64,000 nucleotides of DNA, from NCBI RefSeq assembly GCF_008704495.1, contig NZ_CP023699.1, forward strand, positions 10,069,898 through 10,133,897. The letters are read 5' to 3'. Source of the DNA: Streptomyces kanamyceticus. GTDB taxonomy: Bacteria; Actinomycetota; Actinomycetes; Streptomycetales; Streptomycetaceae. A model generated the notes under the pieces. The model did no database searches, was not told the origin of the DNA, and saw only the letters and a list, made by a program, of their open reading frames with translations. Numbering within the stretch: position 1 is the stretch's first letter; each line of letters opens with the position of its first letter. This document shows positions 1 through 8,287 of this stretch, piece after piece. The translations under genes and the position numbers were made by a program.

Positions 1-14
1 ATGCGGTCGGGCAT
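1..14 (-). CDS. XRE-family regulator, first codons only (cut by window edge)
   Basis: Only the start codon and the next three codons (Met-Pro-Asp-Arg) lie in the window, on the minus strand. They match the start of the intact XRE-type regulator at 20733-21635, which also begins Met-Pro-Asp-Arg, and the sequence upstream of both genes is similar (see 15-90). I therefore infer a paralogous regulator running out of the window to the left. Nothing can be said about its length or integrity. Confidence 0.55.
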
Positions 15-90
15 GCGGAGACTCCAAGAGGTTTGGCGGGTGCCATCACTCTAGCCACTTGATCAAATCATCAGAAGGGGATAGTTTCAC
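15..90 (-). promoter_or_regulatory. Promoter/operator region shared with the XRE gene at 20733-21635
   Basis: Read on the minus strand, this holds TTGATCAAGTGGC followed by TAGAGT, the latter a good -10 hexamer. The same blocks occur upstream of the regulator at 21635. TTGATCAA is an 8-bp palindrome lying between plausible -35 and -10 elements, a natural place for autorepression by the XRE protein. The promoter is visible sequence; autoregulation is inference. Confidence 0.45.
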
Positions 91-599
91 CTTCTGGTGA
101 TCCGAGGTGTGGGTCACCGTGCGCTGGACCGCACAGATATTTCACCTCAGAACAGCCCACTCCCCAGGGAGAAGTGAGCCGGACCCAGCCGATACAGGTT
201 CCGAGGCCGTGATCGGCCAGGTCCGAATGAGTCCCCGACAACGGAGATCTTGATGAGTGTGGCACCGATGGCGCCAGATCAGCAGAGTGAAGCACAGAGT
301 TGTCATATTCAAGTACATGGCACGGCGCATCCGTTGGGCGGGCCTGGTGATCTCCCGCCGGAACGGCCGGTAGCTGGCGTCGGCCTGAGGCCCATCGCCT
401 CCGAAGTCATCGGCGCCAGGGGCAGCACCGGTGCCGGTTCGGGTCGGGCGCACTGCGCATCGCCCGCTGCGACTGCCTGAGCGGGCCGCGGGGCCCACAC
501 CCCTGACCCGAAAACAACGTGAGGTCCCATGGCGGCGACTGTGATGAGTCCCGTGCCACGCCGTATCGGTAGGCCTGAGGGCGAACTGGAGGCCGAGTC
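91..599. other. No recognisable gene; probable IS110 downstream debris
   Basis: Several long open frames cross this stretch on both strands, but none has a recognisable family signature. It lies downstream of the IS110 remnant on the minus strand and may contain its degraded 3' end. Confidence 0.3.
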
Positions 600-1095
600 G
601 ATGAAGTCGTCGTACGGCCTGGCGGGCGGCACGGTTGGGGGAGCGGTGGAGGAAGCAGGCGCCGCCGAGGTGCTTGGTGTCCTGGGTGCGCGCGGCCATA
701 GCCGCGGCGCCCAGGGTCGTCTGGAGCCATTTGTTGCCGAAGCGGCCGGTCAACCCTTAGCCGAAGGCCGGGATCCAGGGGCGCATGCGGGCCTTGGTCA
801 TCGTGACCGGCACGTCGAGGTCGCGTGTCCCCTCGAACAGGGCCTCCAGTATCGCCCGGCCGCAGATGCCCATGATGTCGGTGGCCAGGCAAGAGAGCTT
901 GATGTCCGCTTCCGCCAAGGGCTTCTCCAGCCGCTACGTGGCCGGGGACCGCGCCACGGCCAACAATGTCCGCAGGCGGGTGAGCTCACGCAGGCGACGG
1001 ATCGGCCACGGTGGCATGAACGGGGGGCGGACCAGGCCGCGTTCGACGATCTGGGCGATCCGATGGGCGTCTTTCACGTCGGTACCGTTCTTCTA
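600..1095 (-). pseudogene. IS110-family transposase remnant
   Basis: Translation of the minus strand gives blocks typical of IS110 transposases: DVKDAHRIAQIVERGL, then RRLRELTRLRTLLAVARS, then a basic helix ending LTGRFGNKWLQ. The DEDD catalytic N-terminus is missing. In-frame stops interrupt the frame after LAVARSPAT and again before GLTGRF. The family normally encodes about 400 residues; here only part of the central and C-terminal region is readable, so it cannot encode a working recombinase. Confidence 0.7.
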
Positions 1096-1297
1096 GCCCA
1101 CGGGCTCGGATCGCGCCCAGGCGGCAGGACTTCGCTGGACGGCCACCCACCGATCTCCACCCGCTCAGGATGGCGCTGTCAGGCGATCGGATTACTCCCA
1201 CCACCTGTGACAGAGAGATGGCGTTTGTTCCGTCGGCCAGCTCACGGCCAGTCACGCGCGTCATCGCGGTGACCCACCACCCGAGGTGCGGTGTTAC

Positions 1298-1693
1298 ATG
1301 ACCTCTGACGACCCGCCGGCCAAGAAGACTGTCGTCCAGCCGACGGCGGCATGGCCCAATGTGGACGGCGGCATCGCCAGCGGGGAGCTCGCTGCGCTGT
1401 GGATGCCCTGCGGCGGTGCCCCGTACTGCCGCATTGGACTTCGCACGGGACTGAGCCTTCCGCAGGCGCGCCGCCTAGCCAAAGCGATTACCGAGGAAGC
1501 CAACAGTCCACCACAGCGCCTCAACGTCCTGCTGGACGGCAGCGGCCTGCCGTCCACGAGAGAGGCATGCGGTGAACACCGCGGGCCTGCCATGCCCCGG
1601 GCCCGCTGGTCGCCAGCCGACGGGGGCTACATCCCCGACCGCACAGGCCGAGCAACTCTCCTTGCCCGGCCTGTGAACCTGACCTCCGGCTGA
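1298..1693 (+). CDS. Hypothetical protein, 131 aa
   Basis: I do not recognise this protein. ATG 1298 is preferred because GAGGTG lies nine bases upstream, whereas the in-frame GTG 12 bases earlier sits inside that motif. The first half (ELAALWMPCGGAPYCRIGLRTG, then QARRLAKAITEEA) reads like folded protein; the last 40 residues are low in conserved character and rich in Arg and Pro. There are no membrane segments or signal peptide. It sits 88 bases before the winged-HTH gene at 1781 and could be co-transcribed with it. Confidence 0.45.
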   Translation: MTSDDPPAKKTVVQPTAAWPNVDGGIASGELAALWMPCGGAPYCRIGLRTGLSLPQARRLAKAITEEANSPPQRLNVLLDGSGLPSTREACGEHRGPAMPRARWSPADGGYIPDRTGRATLLARPVNLTSG

Positions 1694-1780
1694 CCCCCGA
1701 GCCCACCAACTCCCTCACACGAAGCCCGTCGTGCCCTGAGCGCCGCAGGTCTACTTCGTGCTACCCGGAAACGGACCTGC

Positions 1781-3142
1781 GTGCCCTTCCCTGAGACCAC
1801 CCACGATCGAACTGGCCCTACTTCAGACGTGCTTGCCCTGAGCCAGCAATGGCTCGCCACCACCTCCGGCCGCATCGCCACCGACGGATTCTCCTGGTTG
1901 CAGGCCGTCTGCTGGTTCCGCCTCGACGGCGGCTACCGCGCCCCCCGCGGCCACGGCCCCCGGCGTGTGGGCGACACCACGCTGCGCGTCGCCACCGAAC
2001 TGGCTCGGCTTTCCCCCTGCCGGCCCGGCGTCAGCTACCTGATGCACCGCCTCCAGTTGTCCAAGCGCACCGTCCAATACCACCTCGGCATCCTGCGCGA
2101 GACTGGGCTGCTCACCTACCGGGCCAAAGGCACCCGGGTGTCCGGAAGGGGCGGAATGGCCTCGGAGTTCGAGTGGACCATCCCGACCACCTTTGACACC
2201 GCTGTGCACCTGCGGACCCGCACCAGTGAGCAGTACGGGCGCATCGTGCGCGGCATCGAGGACCAGGGCCGGGCCCTGATGAAACGGCTGTCGAGGATGG
2301 CGCAGCGGCTGATGCGTCGACGCCTCCGTCGTCCGTCCACGCGCCGACGGCATTGCACCCCAATGGAGGGCAGTTCAGAAAGTTCTGCGACTACCGGTAC
2401 TACTTCTGTCCCCCCTGAGAGCAACCGCGTCAGCGGGAACGCCATGGTCCCTCACTCTCAGAAGCCCACCCCAGCAACCCGTAGGAAACTCAACAAGGTT
2501 GGTCGGCGCTTCCAGCTGGCCCGAGAGCTCATCGGCCAGATCGACTGGCTGACCCGCTGCTCGGTGCCCCGCATCGCCTGGGTAGTCAGAAACGTCGCAG
2601 ATGCCGGGTGGAGCGCCACTGACGTCCGGGCCTGGCTGCACCTACGCGGCGGCTCTACCCAGGTACGCCGCCCCTCCGGGCTGCTGGCCGTCCTGCTGAG
2701 TGGTGCCGAGACCACGCTGGACACCCCGGCCAAGCGGACCTACGCGGCGGACCGGTGGCACGCGGCCCAGGAAGCCGCCCGGCTGCACCGGATCGAGAGC
2801 GTGCGCCGCGACCGGGAGCAGCGGGACGGCGACTGGCGGCCACCGGTGAGCACCGCCGTCCAGCGCCTAGTCGCCGACGCCTTCGCGGCTGTGACACCAC
2901 AGCACGGCATCGGCGAGGACCTGCCGGAGGTGGCCGGCCCCCAGGACCTGACGGCCGAGGAGCTCCAGGTGATGCGGAACGCGGCCCGGGGCTCCTTCAT
3001 GTCCGGCGACACGGGACTGGTGATGTGCGCGCTCGAGGCATTCGGCCGGCCCACGGCAGAGGCCCTGTACGGGCCCGACCTGGTCGAGCGTGCGATCAAG
3101 CTGGCCGATGGCAGCTCACTGATGGTCCTGGGACGCCAGTAG
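1781..3142 (+). CDS. Plasmid-type winged helix-turn-helix protein, 453 aa
   Basis: Residues about 70-120 (YLMHRLQLSKRTVQYHLGIL followed by RETGLL) form a clear winged helix-turn-helix. The middle (about 175-225) is low-complexity and basic. The C-terminal third contains a helical region seen in a family of HTH proteins common on Streptomyces linear plasmids and chromosome arms, sometimes annotated as replication or helicase-like proteins. A second protein of the same general design is at 29346-30602. GTG 1781 is the longest start, and no strong ribosome site decides it. Eleven bases after its stop begins a DciA-like scrap. A role in plasmid replication or regulation is inference. Confidence 0.6.
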   Translation: MPFPETTHDRTGPTSDVLALSQQWLATTSGRIATDGFSWLQAVCWFRLDGGYRAPRGHGPRRVGDTTLRVATELARLSPCRPGVSYLMHRLQLSKRTVQYHLGILRETGLLTYRAKGTRVSGRGGMASEFEWTIPTTFDTAVHLRTRTSEQYGRIVRGIEDQGRALMKRLSRMAQRLMRRRLRRPSTRRRHCTPMEGSSESSATTGTTSVPPESNRVSGNAMVPHSQKPTPATRRKLNKVGRRFQLARELIGQIDWLTRCSVPRIAWVVRNVADAGWSATDVRAWLHLRGGSTQVRRPSGLLAVLLSGAETTLDTPAKRTYAADRWHAAQEAARLHRIESVRRDREQRDGDWRPPVSTAVQRLVADAFAAVTPQHGIGEDLPEVAGPQDLTAEELQVMRNAARGSFMSGDTGLVMCALEAFGRPTAEALYGPDLVERAIKLADGSSLMVLGRQ

Positions 3143-3152
3143 GGGATACGCG

Positions 3153-3330
3153 ATGACGAAGCCGAACAGCGCCAAAGGCCCGACGAGCTCCACAGCGCCG
3201 ACGTCCGGCGTCGATCTTGCCCGTGCCGCCCTGCGTGTGGCACGGGGGATACACGTCTCGCATGACGCCCGTTCGGCCGTCTACCGCAGAGCGCTTGCCG
3301 CTCAACGACCTCGCAACTGGACAGACAGCA
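3153..3330 (+). pseudogene. DciA-like (DUF721) N-terminal fragment
   Basis: ATG 3153 follows a GGGG motif and lies just after the stop of the HTH gene, so the two look translationally coupled. The opening residues include SGVDLARAALRVAR, close to the conserved N-terminus of actinobacterial DUF721/DciA-like proteins, whose family includes the helicase-loading factor DciA. Similarity ends after about 35 codons and the frame then runs antisense through the PKS pseudogene. I read it as a truncated gene. A second fragment of the same kind is at 25340. Confidence 0.4.
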
Positions 3331-3341
3331 TGAGGAATCCG

Positions 3342-4290
3342 TCAGAGGTTGTGCCAGTGTCCTTCGATCGCGGCCCCGGTGAGCCCGGGCCCGATTCCCA
3401 TCAGGAGAGTGCGCTGTCCGTGGGGCGGAGACGTGTCCGCCGTGCGCGCGAGGACGTCGAGGACCGCGACGCCGCCGAGGTTGCCGCTGGTGCGCATGCT
3501 CTCCCAGGAGTTATTGAGGAGTTCGGGGGCGCATTGCAGGCCCTTGGCAGTGTCCTCCAGGATCCGGGGGCCACCCGGGTGCGCGATGACGACGTCGGGC
3601 GTCCAGTCCGCCTCGTCTCTGCGAAGCCACTTCCACAGCGGGGGCATGATGTGGGTGATGCCGTCGGGCGCCCATTTCTCAGAGGTGAAACGCATGCCGG
3701 AAGGCTCAACGTTCAGGGTGTAGGAGTCCGTCGTGTCGGGGACCACCTGCTGCCAACTGCCGCGGACGTCCAGGCATGCCTGGCCCGGATCCGCAGTGAC
3801 GAGGCAGGCACCCGCCCCGTCACCGAAGAGGAGCCGGTAGATGATGCCCGCGTGATCGTTCTGGTCGCTCTGGTACACGGTGGACAGCGCCTCCGCGACG
3901 ACCACAGGACACGCAGACCGGGCATGCGGTCGACCAGTTGGGTCGCCCAGGCCAGGGCATGCGCGCCGCCGACACAGCCCAGCTGAGTGGCGGGAATCCG
4001 CAGAACGTCCGGGCGTAAGTGGAGCTCATTGACGATGTGGGCGTCCAGCCCGGGGGTAGCGGGTGTAGTGCTGTGGCTGGTGATGATGCAGTCCACGTCT
4101 GCGGGGCCCAGGGCGGCGGCTTTGATGGCGTCGTGGGCAGCGGCCGTCGCCATGTTGAACGCAATGGGCTGAGCGAGACGATTGCGCTCAGCCGCTGAGC
4201 CTGGAGACGATTTCCAGCGGTGCCACGAAGTGGCGTGTGTCTATGCGGAGATTGTCGGCCAAACGCTCGATTACCGCGGGGGAGGGGTAC
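3342..4290 (-). pseudogene. Type III polyketide synthase, frameshifted and N-terminally cut by an IS
   Basis: Joined across frames, the minus strand encodes most of a chalcone-synthase-fold enzyme. Its N-terminal part has DTRHFVAPLE, the nucleophile region is LGCVGGAHAL, and the C-terminal part has FGDGAGA, IAHPGGP (catalytic His) and SGNLGG (catalytic Asn). Two single-base frameshifts break it: one near 4195 (an extra base after IVSRLS) and one near 3903 (a lost base in GLRVLVVVAEAL). The first ~25 codons are absent because the IS5-family element begins at ~4291. It once lay directly downstream of the methyltransferase of the terpene operon in the same orientation, so it may have been its last gene. 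Confidence 0.8.
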
Positions 4291-4294
4291 TTAT

Positions 4295-4324
4295 ACGTTG
4301 TCCTATGTGGTGAGTCGGAGTAGT
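4295..4324 (+). repeat. Left inverted repeat of IS5-family element
   Basis: Begins ACGTTGTCCTATGTGG and is the exact reverse complement of 7377-7406. The transposase stop codon lies inside this repeat. Confidence 0.85.
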
Positions 4325-4608
4325 CGCTTGTAGCAGCACAGGGCGGCTGCCAGGCCGAGGAAGGCCAGGTAGTTGGCGGGTTGGCGTTCGTAGCGTGGGC
4401 TGAGACGGCGGTATCCGGTCAGCCAGGACAAGGTCCGCTCGATCACCCAACGGGGTCGCCCTAATCGTTCGCTGGATTCGATGCCCTTGCGGGCGATGCG
4501 GACGCCGATGTGGTTGCCCCTGTCGGCGTACTCGAGAATGTGCCCAGTGAAGTACGGATGAACGTGCTCAGCGAGATGACAGGCTGTTCGCTCGGCTCGG
4601 TGGGCGGA

Positions 4609-5103
4609 TCACCAGAGGCCGAAGAACCGCGTCCACCACGTGGGCCGCGCTGCGAAGTGCTCCAGCGCGCTGGGGCCCTCGTAGTCGCTCTCCAGCAGTT
4701 CTTCGGGGATGCTCACGTAGCCGAGCTCAGTCAGGGCCTGCTCTACTTTGGCTAGGTCAGCGGGATCCAGCGCGCCCTCCTCACGGGCTTCGTCCGTGCC
4801 GAGGAAGGCCCCCGGATTGTCGGCGCATACCTCGGCGAGGGAGCCGAACTTGCTCACGCAGAGCACGATCCGTGTTCCGCAGATCATCGCGTCCGCAGGC
4901 ACGTGGATGCGCCCGTACTCACTGGAGTCCTGGGTGTCCCGCTCGGACTCGCACGGGGCTCCGAAGTCCGCTTCGAGCCGACGGATCAGACCGCTGAACG
5001 CGAGGCCGGTCGCGGCGCGGTTGTAGTGCTGCGGTTGTTCCAGCCGCTCGGGGTCGTCGAGTTCGCGCAGGAGGGCCAGCAGTTCCGTCTCGCTCATTGC
5101 CAT
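4609..5103 (-). CDS. Conserved hypothetical protein, 164 aa, IS21 passenger
   Basis: I do not recognise the family. The protein is acidic and soluble, with MSETELLALLRELDDPERLEQ at the start, a central GRIHVPADAMICGTRIVLCV strand region, and an aromatic tail ending WWTRFFGLW. Two Met codons (5103 and 5097) are possible starts. It lies wholly inside the IS21 ends, downstream of istB and in the same direction, so it travels with the element. Unlike istA and istB it is intact. Function unknown. Confidence 0.6.
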   Translation of the reverse strand: MAMSETELLALLRELDDPERLEQPQHYNRAATGLAFSGLIRRLEADFGAPCESERDTQDSSEYGRIHVPADAMICGTRIVLCVSKFGSLAEVCADNPGAFLGTDEAREEGALDPADLAKVEQALTELGYVSIPEELLESDYEGPSALEHFAARPTWWTRFFGLW

Positions 5104-5181
5104 CCGCCCATCCTGCCGCCCGCCGGGCGGCAGCAGAGGGGCAGGGGTATGCAGGCAAGGGCCAGATCCGAAGGGCAGGGC

Positions 5182-5948
5182 CTAGGCTGCGGTCTCGCGC
5201 TCGATGGCTGCGAGACGGTTCTTGAGTCTGTAGCTGGGGCCGTTGATGGAGACGACGTCGCAGTGGTGCAGGAGCCGGTCGAGGATGGCCGTGGCGAGGA
5301 CTTCGTCACCGAACACCTGCCCCCATTCGCTGAAGGTCTTGTTCGAGGTCAGGAGGATCGATCCTTTCTCGTAGCGCTTGGAGATGACCTGGAACACCAG
5401 GTTGGCCTCAGCGCGTTCGAGTGGCTGGTAGCCGACTTCGTCGACGACGAGAACTCCGGGGCGAAGGTAAGTGCGGAGTTTGCTGTTGAGGCGTCCGGCC
5501 GCCTCGGCGACTTTGAGCTGGCGGACCATGTCGTCGAGGGTCGTGAAGTAGACGGAGAAGTTGGCCCGGCAGGCGGCGACCGAGAGAGCGACGGCGATGT
5601 GGGTCTTGCCGACCCGGGCGGTCCCAGCAGGGCCGCGTTGGCCTTGGCCTCGACGAAGGCGAGGGTGGCGAGGTCTTTGATCTTGCGGGGGTCGAGCTCG
5701 GGCTGGAAGGAGAAGTCGTACTCGTCGAGTGTCTTGTGGTGCGGCAGCTTGGACAGCCGCAGGCCCTGCCGGAAGCGCCGGTCGTCACGAATGGCGAGTT
5801 CCTCGGCCAGGACCAGATCGAGGAAGTCGAGGTAGCCCATCTTGGCCTCGTCCGCCCGGCCGGCGTACTGGTTCAGGCTCTCGGCCAGGTGGGGCAGGCC
5901 GAGTTTGGCGGCCGTGGTGCGGATTCGGGTGCTGATCAGCTCGCTCAA
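5182..5948 (-). pseudogene. istB: IS21 istB ATPase, frameshifted in Walker A
   Basis: IstB is the AAA+ helper ATPase of IS21 transposition. The N-terminal 110 residues (HLAESLNQYAGRA through KIKDLATLAFVEAKANAALLGPPG) are in one frame. The rest, VGKTHIAVALSVA to LVVDEVGYQPL (Walker B) and ILLTSNKTFSEWG, is in another. One base is missing near 5617 inside the Walker A codons. The likely start is TTG, overlapping the istA stop. Length would be ~255 aa if repaired. Confidence 0.8.
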
Positions 5949-6665
5949 CTGGGCTCCTCTGGCTTGGGGTGGGTGGTGAAGGGACGGGTCCCGGTCAGTT
6001 CGGCATAGACCGACAGAGGTCTGCGGCCGACCTCGACGCGGACGGCCGCAGCCCGGTTCAAGAGAGCCATCAGCGAGCCCGCCGTTTCCGCGCCGAGTGC
6101 GTTCTGATGACGGGGCTGCGGAGGAACATCACCGGTGGTGGTCCGTCGGTTCCGGCCGTCGGGAAGACCGTCCCAGTGCTTCTCGTCGACGACACAGGCT
6201 CCGCGGCCGACAGCCCTGCGGTGAATGGCCAGCAGGATGTCGCCGTTGGCGTCGGGAACGGTGGAATGCAGAGTGATCTGGGACTTTGTTGCCCTGACTT
6301 CCACCAGCTGACGTGGGCGGACCTTGCGGGCCGGCACCGAGTAGAGGTTCGCGTCGAAGGCGACCAGGCAGTCCTTGCCGACGTAGCGAAGGTGTCTCTG
6401 GGTGACCACGTAAGGTGTCGCCGGCAGGGGCCTGAGGGCCATGTGGTCGCGGATCGCGCGGTGCCCGATGACTTCGCCGTGGGGGCCGTGGGACTTCGCC
6501 CGGCGCAACGGAACCCTTGCGGACCGTGCGGCGGTTGAGCCCGGTCTCCTTCGCGATTTCCGACAGGCTCATCGCCCCGGACTCGAACAGCCCGCGGAAG
6601 CGTCGAAGCTCCATCCATCGTTGCGGGTCCAAGACCACGGTCAGCCGCCCTCCGCCACCCTTCAC
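5945..6665 (-). pseudogene. istA: IS21 istA transposase, internally deleted
   Basis: The first ~50 residues give the IstA DNA-binding start (LDPQRWMELRRFRGLFESGA, then SLSEIAKETGLNRRTVRK). The remainder, in another frame, is the IstA C-terminal domain (RHLRYVGKDCLVAFDANLYSV, then KVRPRQLVEVRATKSQITLH). The whole DDE catalytic core between them, some 200-250 residues, is gone. Transposition of this copy would need a helper transposase. Confidence 0.8.
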
Positions 6666-7376
6666 AGGCCGGCAGCAGACTGCCCACGATCAAGCTCCGA
6701 TACGTCAGGAAGTGGGCACGTTCATCCGTACGTGACTGGGCACGTTCACGTGTACGCCGACAGCCCCAGAGCCATCGCCGCAGGTGGGGAACATCGTAGG
6801 CCTTGTCGGCGTGGAGGCGTTGGGGTTTGAAATGGCGGCCGCGATGCGGGTCGTGTTGCGTTTGGAGACCTGCCACCATTGGCTTCAGTCCTTCGCTGTC
6901 GTGGACGTTGACCGCGGAGATCCCGACGACCAGGGGCAGTCCGTTCGCGTCCGACAGGATGTGCATCTTGATACCCGGCTTGCACCGGTCCACAGGGCTC
7001 GGACCTGTGTGGTCGCCCCTTTTTTTAGCGCGGACGTGGGCGGTGTCGAGCACGACTCGGCTGACGTCGATGAGGCCGGCGTCATCGAGCTGGTGCAGCA
7101 CGGCCTCGTGCAGCCGGCCCCAGACACCGGCCCTGGACCAGATCAGGAACCGTCGGTGAGCGGTCGACTTCGAGATCCCAAAGCAGGGCGGCAGCTGCCG
7201 CCAGGCGCATCCGCTGACCAGCACGACGATGATCGCGGCGAACAGCGTCTCATCAGGTGTGTCCGGTGCCCCGCCGCCCTGCGGTCGCACTTTTGGAGGC
7301 AGAAGTAACGGCTTCGCGATCTCCCACAGCCCGTCCGTAACAATCTAACTCCACGCCCCCTGACCCATGTTGAAGT

Positions 7377-7406
7377 ACTACTCCGACTCACCACATAGGA
7401 CAACGT
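7377..7406 (-). repeat. Right inverted repeat of IS5-family element
   Basis: Exact reverse complement of 4295-4324. It lies 66 bases from the stop of the terpene-cluster methyltransferase. Confidence 0.85.
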
Positions 7407-7471
7407 CTAAGTAGGCCAGTGGGCCAGCCGCGCGAGCGAGCGGCCCCTTGTGGCGGGTCCATACCGGTGTA

Positions 7472-8287
7472 TTACCGCGGTGCCTGCGCAGTGATGAGCA
7501 TGTTGGTGGGGAGCCGCGCCGTCAACAGCCCGCTCAGCATGGCCGCACCCTGCTTGCGCATCTGCGCGTCGAGCCCCTGCGCCCGGTCGAGCTGGGCGAT
7601 CATGTGGCGGTAGTGCGGCAGGGTGTGGTCGGTGATGTCCAGGTATTCCGTGGGCAGCAGGCCCGCTTCGAGCAGAGCCGCGATGTAGGTGACCAGGGGC
7701 AGGAACGGTGCGTTGAACGACATGCGCCGGTACGCCTCGACGCTGGCACGCTCGGCCAGCGTCGGGGTCGTGAGCTGGACGCGGTCGGTCGCCACGAGGC
7801 GGCCGCCGGGCTTGAGGACCCGGGCGATGTGCCGGAACGCGGCAGGGCGGTCGTTCATGTGGACGAGGGACTCGATGGCCATGACGGCGTCGAAGGAGCC
7901 CGACGGGTAGGTCAGCTCCTCGCCGTCGCCCAACTCGAAGGTCACGTGGTCGGTCATGCCAGTCTCGGCGGCGCGGCGGGCGGCTTCGGCGATCAGCGCG
8001 GGGCTCGTGGCGATCGCGGTGACGTGGACGCCCATGGCTTTGGCCAGGCGTAGGGCGGGAGCGCCGAGGCCGCAGCCGATGTCGAGGACACGGTCTCCCG
8101 CCTGGATGCCCAGCCGCTCGATGACGAGGTCGGTCATGCGGTTGGTGGCCTGTTCGAGGGGTGTGTCGTCCGCGTCGTCGTGCCAGTAGCCGACATGGAC
8201 GTTCGCCCCGGAGAGGGCGCTGATCATCTCGACGTTGTCGTAGAACGCGGCGACTTGCTGCTTTGTGTGAACCTCGGCGCTGCTCAT
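7472..8287 (-). CDS. SAM-dependent methyltransferase of terpene operon
   Basis: A class I methyltransferase of 271 aa. SAM-binding motif I is VLDIGCGLGAPA (residues ~67-78), followed by an acidic loop (FELGDGEELTYPSGSFD) and motif HIARVLKPGGRLVATD. It is closest in style to the UbiE/SmtA-like small-molecule methyltransferases that modify prenyl, polyketide and terpenoid substrates. The start ATG overlaps the terpene synthase stop (ATGA), so translation is coupled. Its acceptor could be a prenyl diphosphate before cyclisation or a hydroxyl, carboxyl or carbon of the cyclised product; the sequence does not decide. Confidence 0.85.
   Translation of the reverse strand: MSSAEVHTKQQVAAFYDNVEMISALSGANVHVGYWHDDADDTPLEQATNRMTDLVIERLGIQAGDRVLDIGCGLGAPALRLAKAMGVHVTAIATSPALIAEAARRAAETGMTDHVTFELGDGEELTYPSGSFDAVMAIESLVHMNDRPAAFRHIARVLKPGGRLVATDRVQLTTPTLAERASVEAYRRMSFNAPFLPLVTYIAALLEAGLLPTEYLDITDHTLPHYRHMIAQLDRAQGLDAQMRKQGAAMLSGLLTARLPTNMLITAQAPR

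Larger units (their letters stand above)
4521..6762. mobile_element. IS21-family element with a passenger gene
   Basis: The ends are imperfect ~50-bp inverted repeats, both starting TGTCGGCGTAC and containing the repeated motif TACGGATGAACGTGC, as expected of the multiple-repeat termini of IS21. It is flanked by a 5-bp direct repeat GCCCC at 4516-4520 and 6763-6767. It carries degenerate istA and istB plus an unrelated gene between istB and the left end. Its target was an IS5-family transposase gene. Confidence 0.85.
4303..7368 (-). pseudogene. IS5-family transposase, interrupted by IS21 and with a nonsense codon
   Basis: The N-terminal part (6763-7368) reads MGQGAWS, a TAG stop where relatives have Trp, then IVTDGLWEIAKPL, LDTAHVRAKK, HILSDANGLPL and HADKAYDVPHLRRWLWG. 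The C-terminal part (4303-4520) reads NHIGVRIARKGIESSERLG, RWVIERTLSWLTGYRRL and ALCCYKRLLRLTT. These are the DDE-transposase blocks of Streptomyces IS5-family elements (Asp, Asp, Glu triad in the LDTAHV, ADKAYD and VIERT motifs). The IS21 element sits between the Trp-Gly and Asn-His codons. Both lesions make it inactive. Confidence 0.85.
4291..7410. mobile_element. IS5-family insertion sequence, itself split by an IS21-family element
   Basis: Perfect 30-bp inverted repeats at 4295-4324 and 7377-7406 bound the element; similarity extends outward with one mismatch to TACTTA on each side, so the exact edge and target duplication are uncertain. The transposase reads on the minus strand and is interrupted by the IS21-family element at 4521-6762. 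Removing that element and one copy of its 5-bp target repeat rejoins the transposase frame exactly. Confidence 0.85.

Noticed and set aside
529-1272. A 247-codon plus-strand frame
   Set aside because: It is antisense to the recognisable IS110 transposase remnant and has no family features.
6070-7290. A 406-codon minus-strand frame crossing the IS21/IS5 junction
   Set aside because: Only its first ~175 codons are IS5 transposase; the rest is out-of-frame IS21 sequence.
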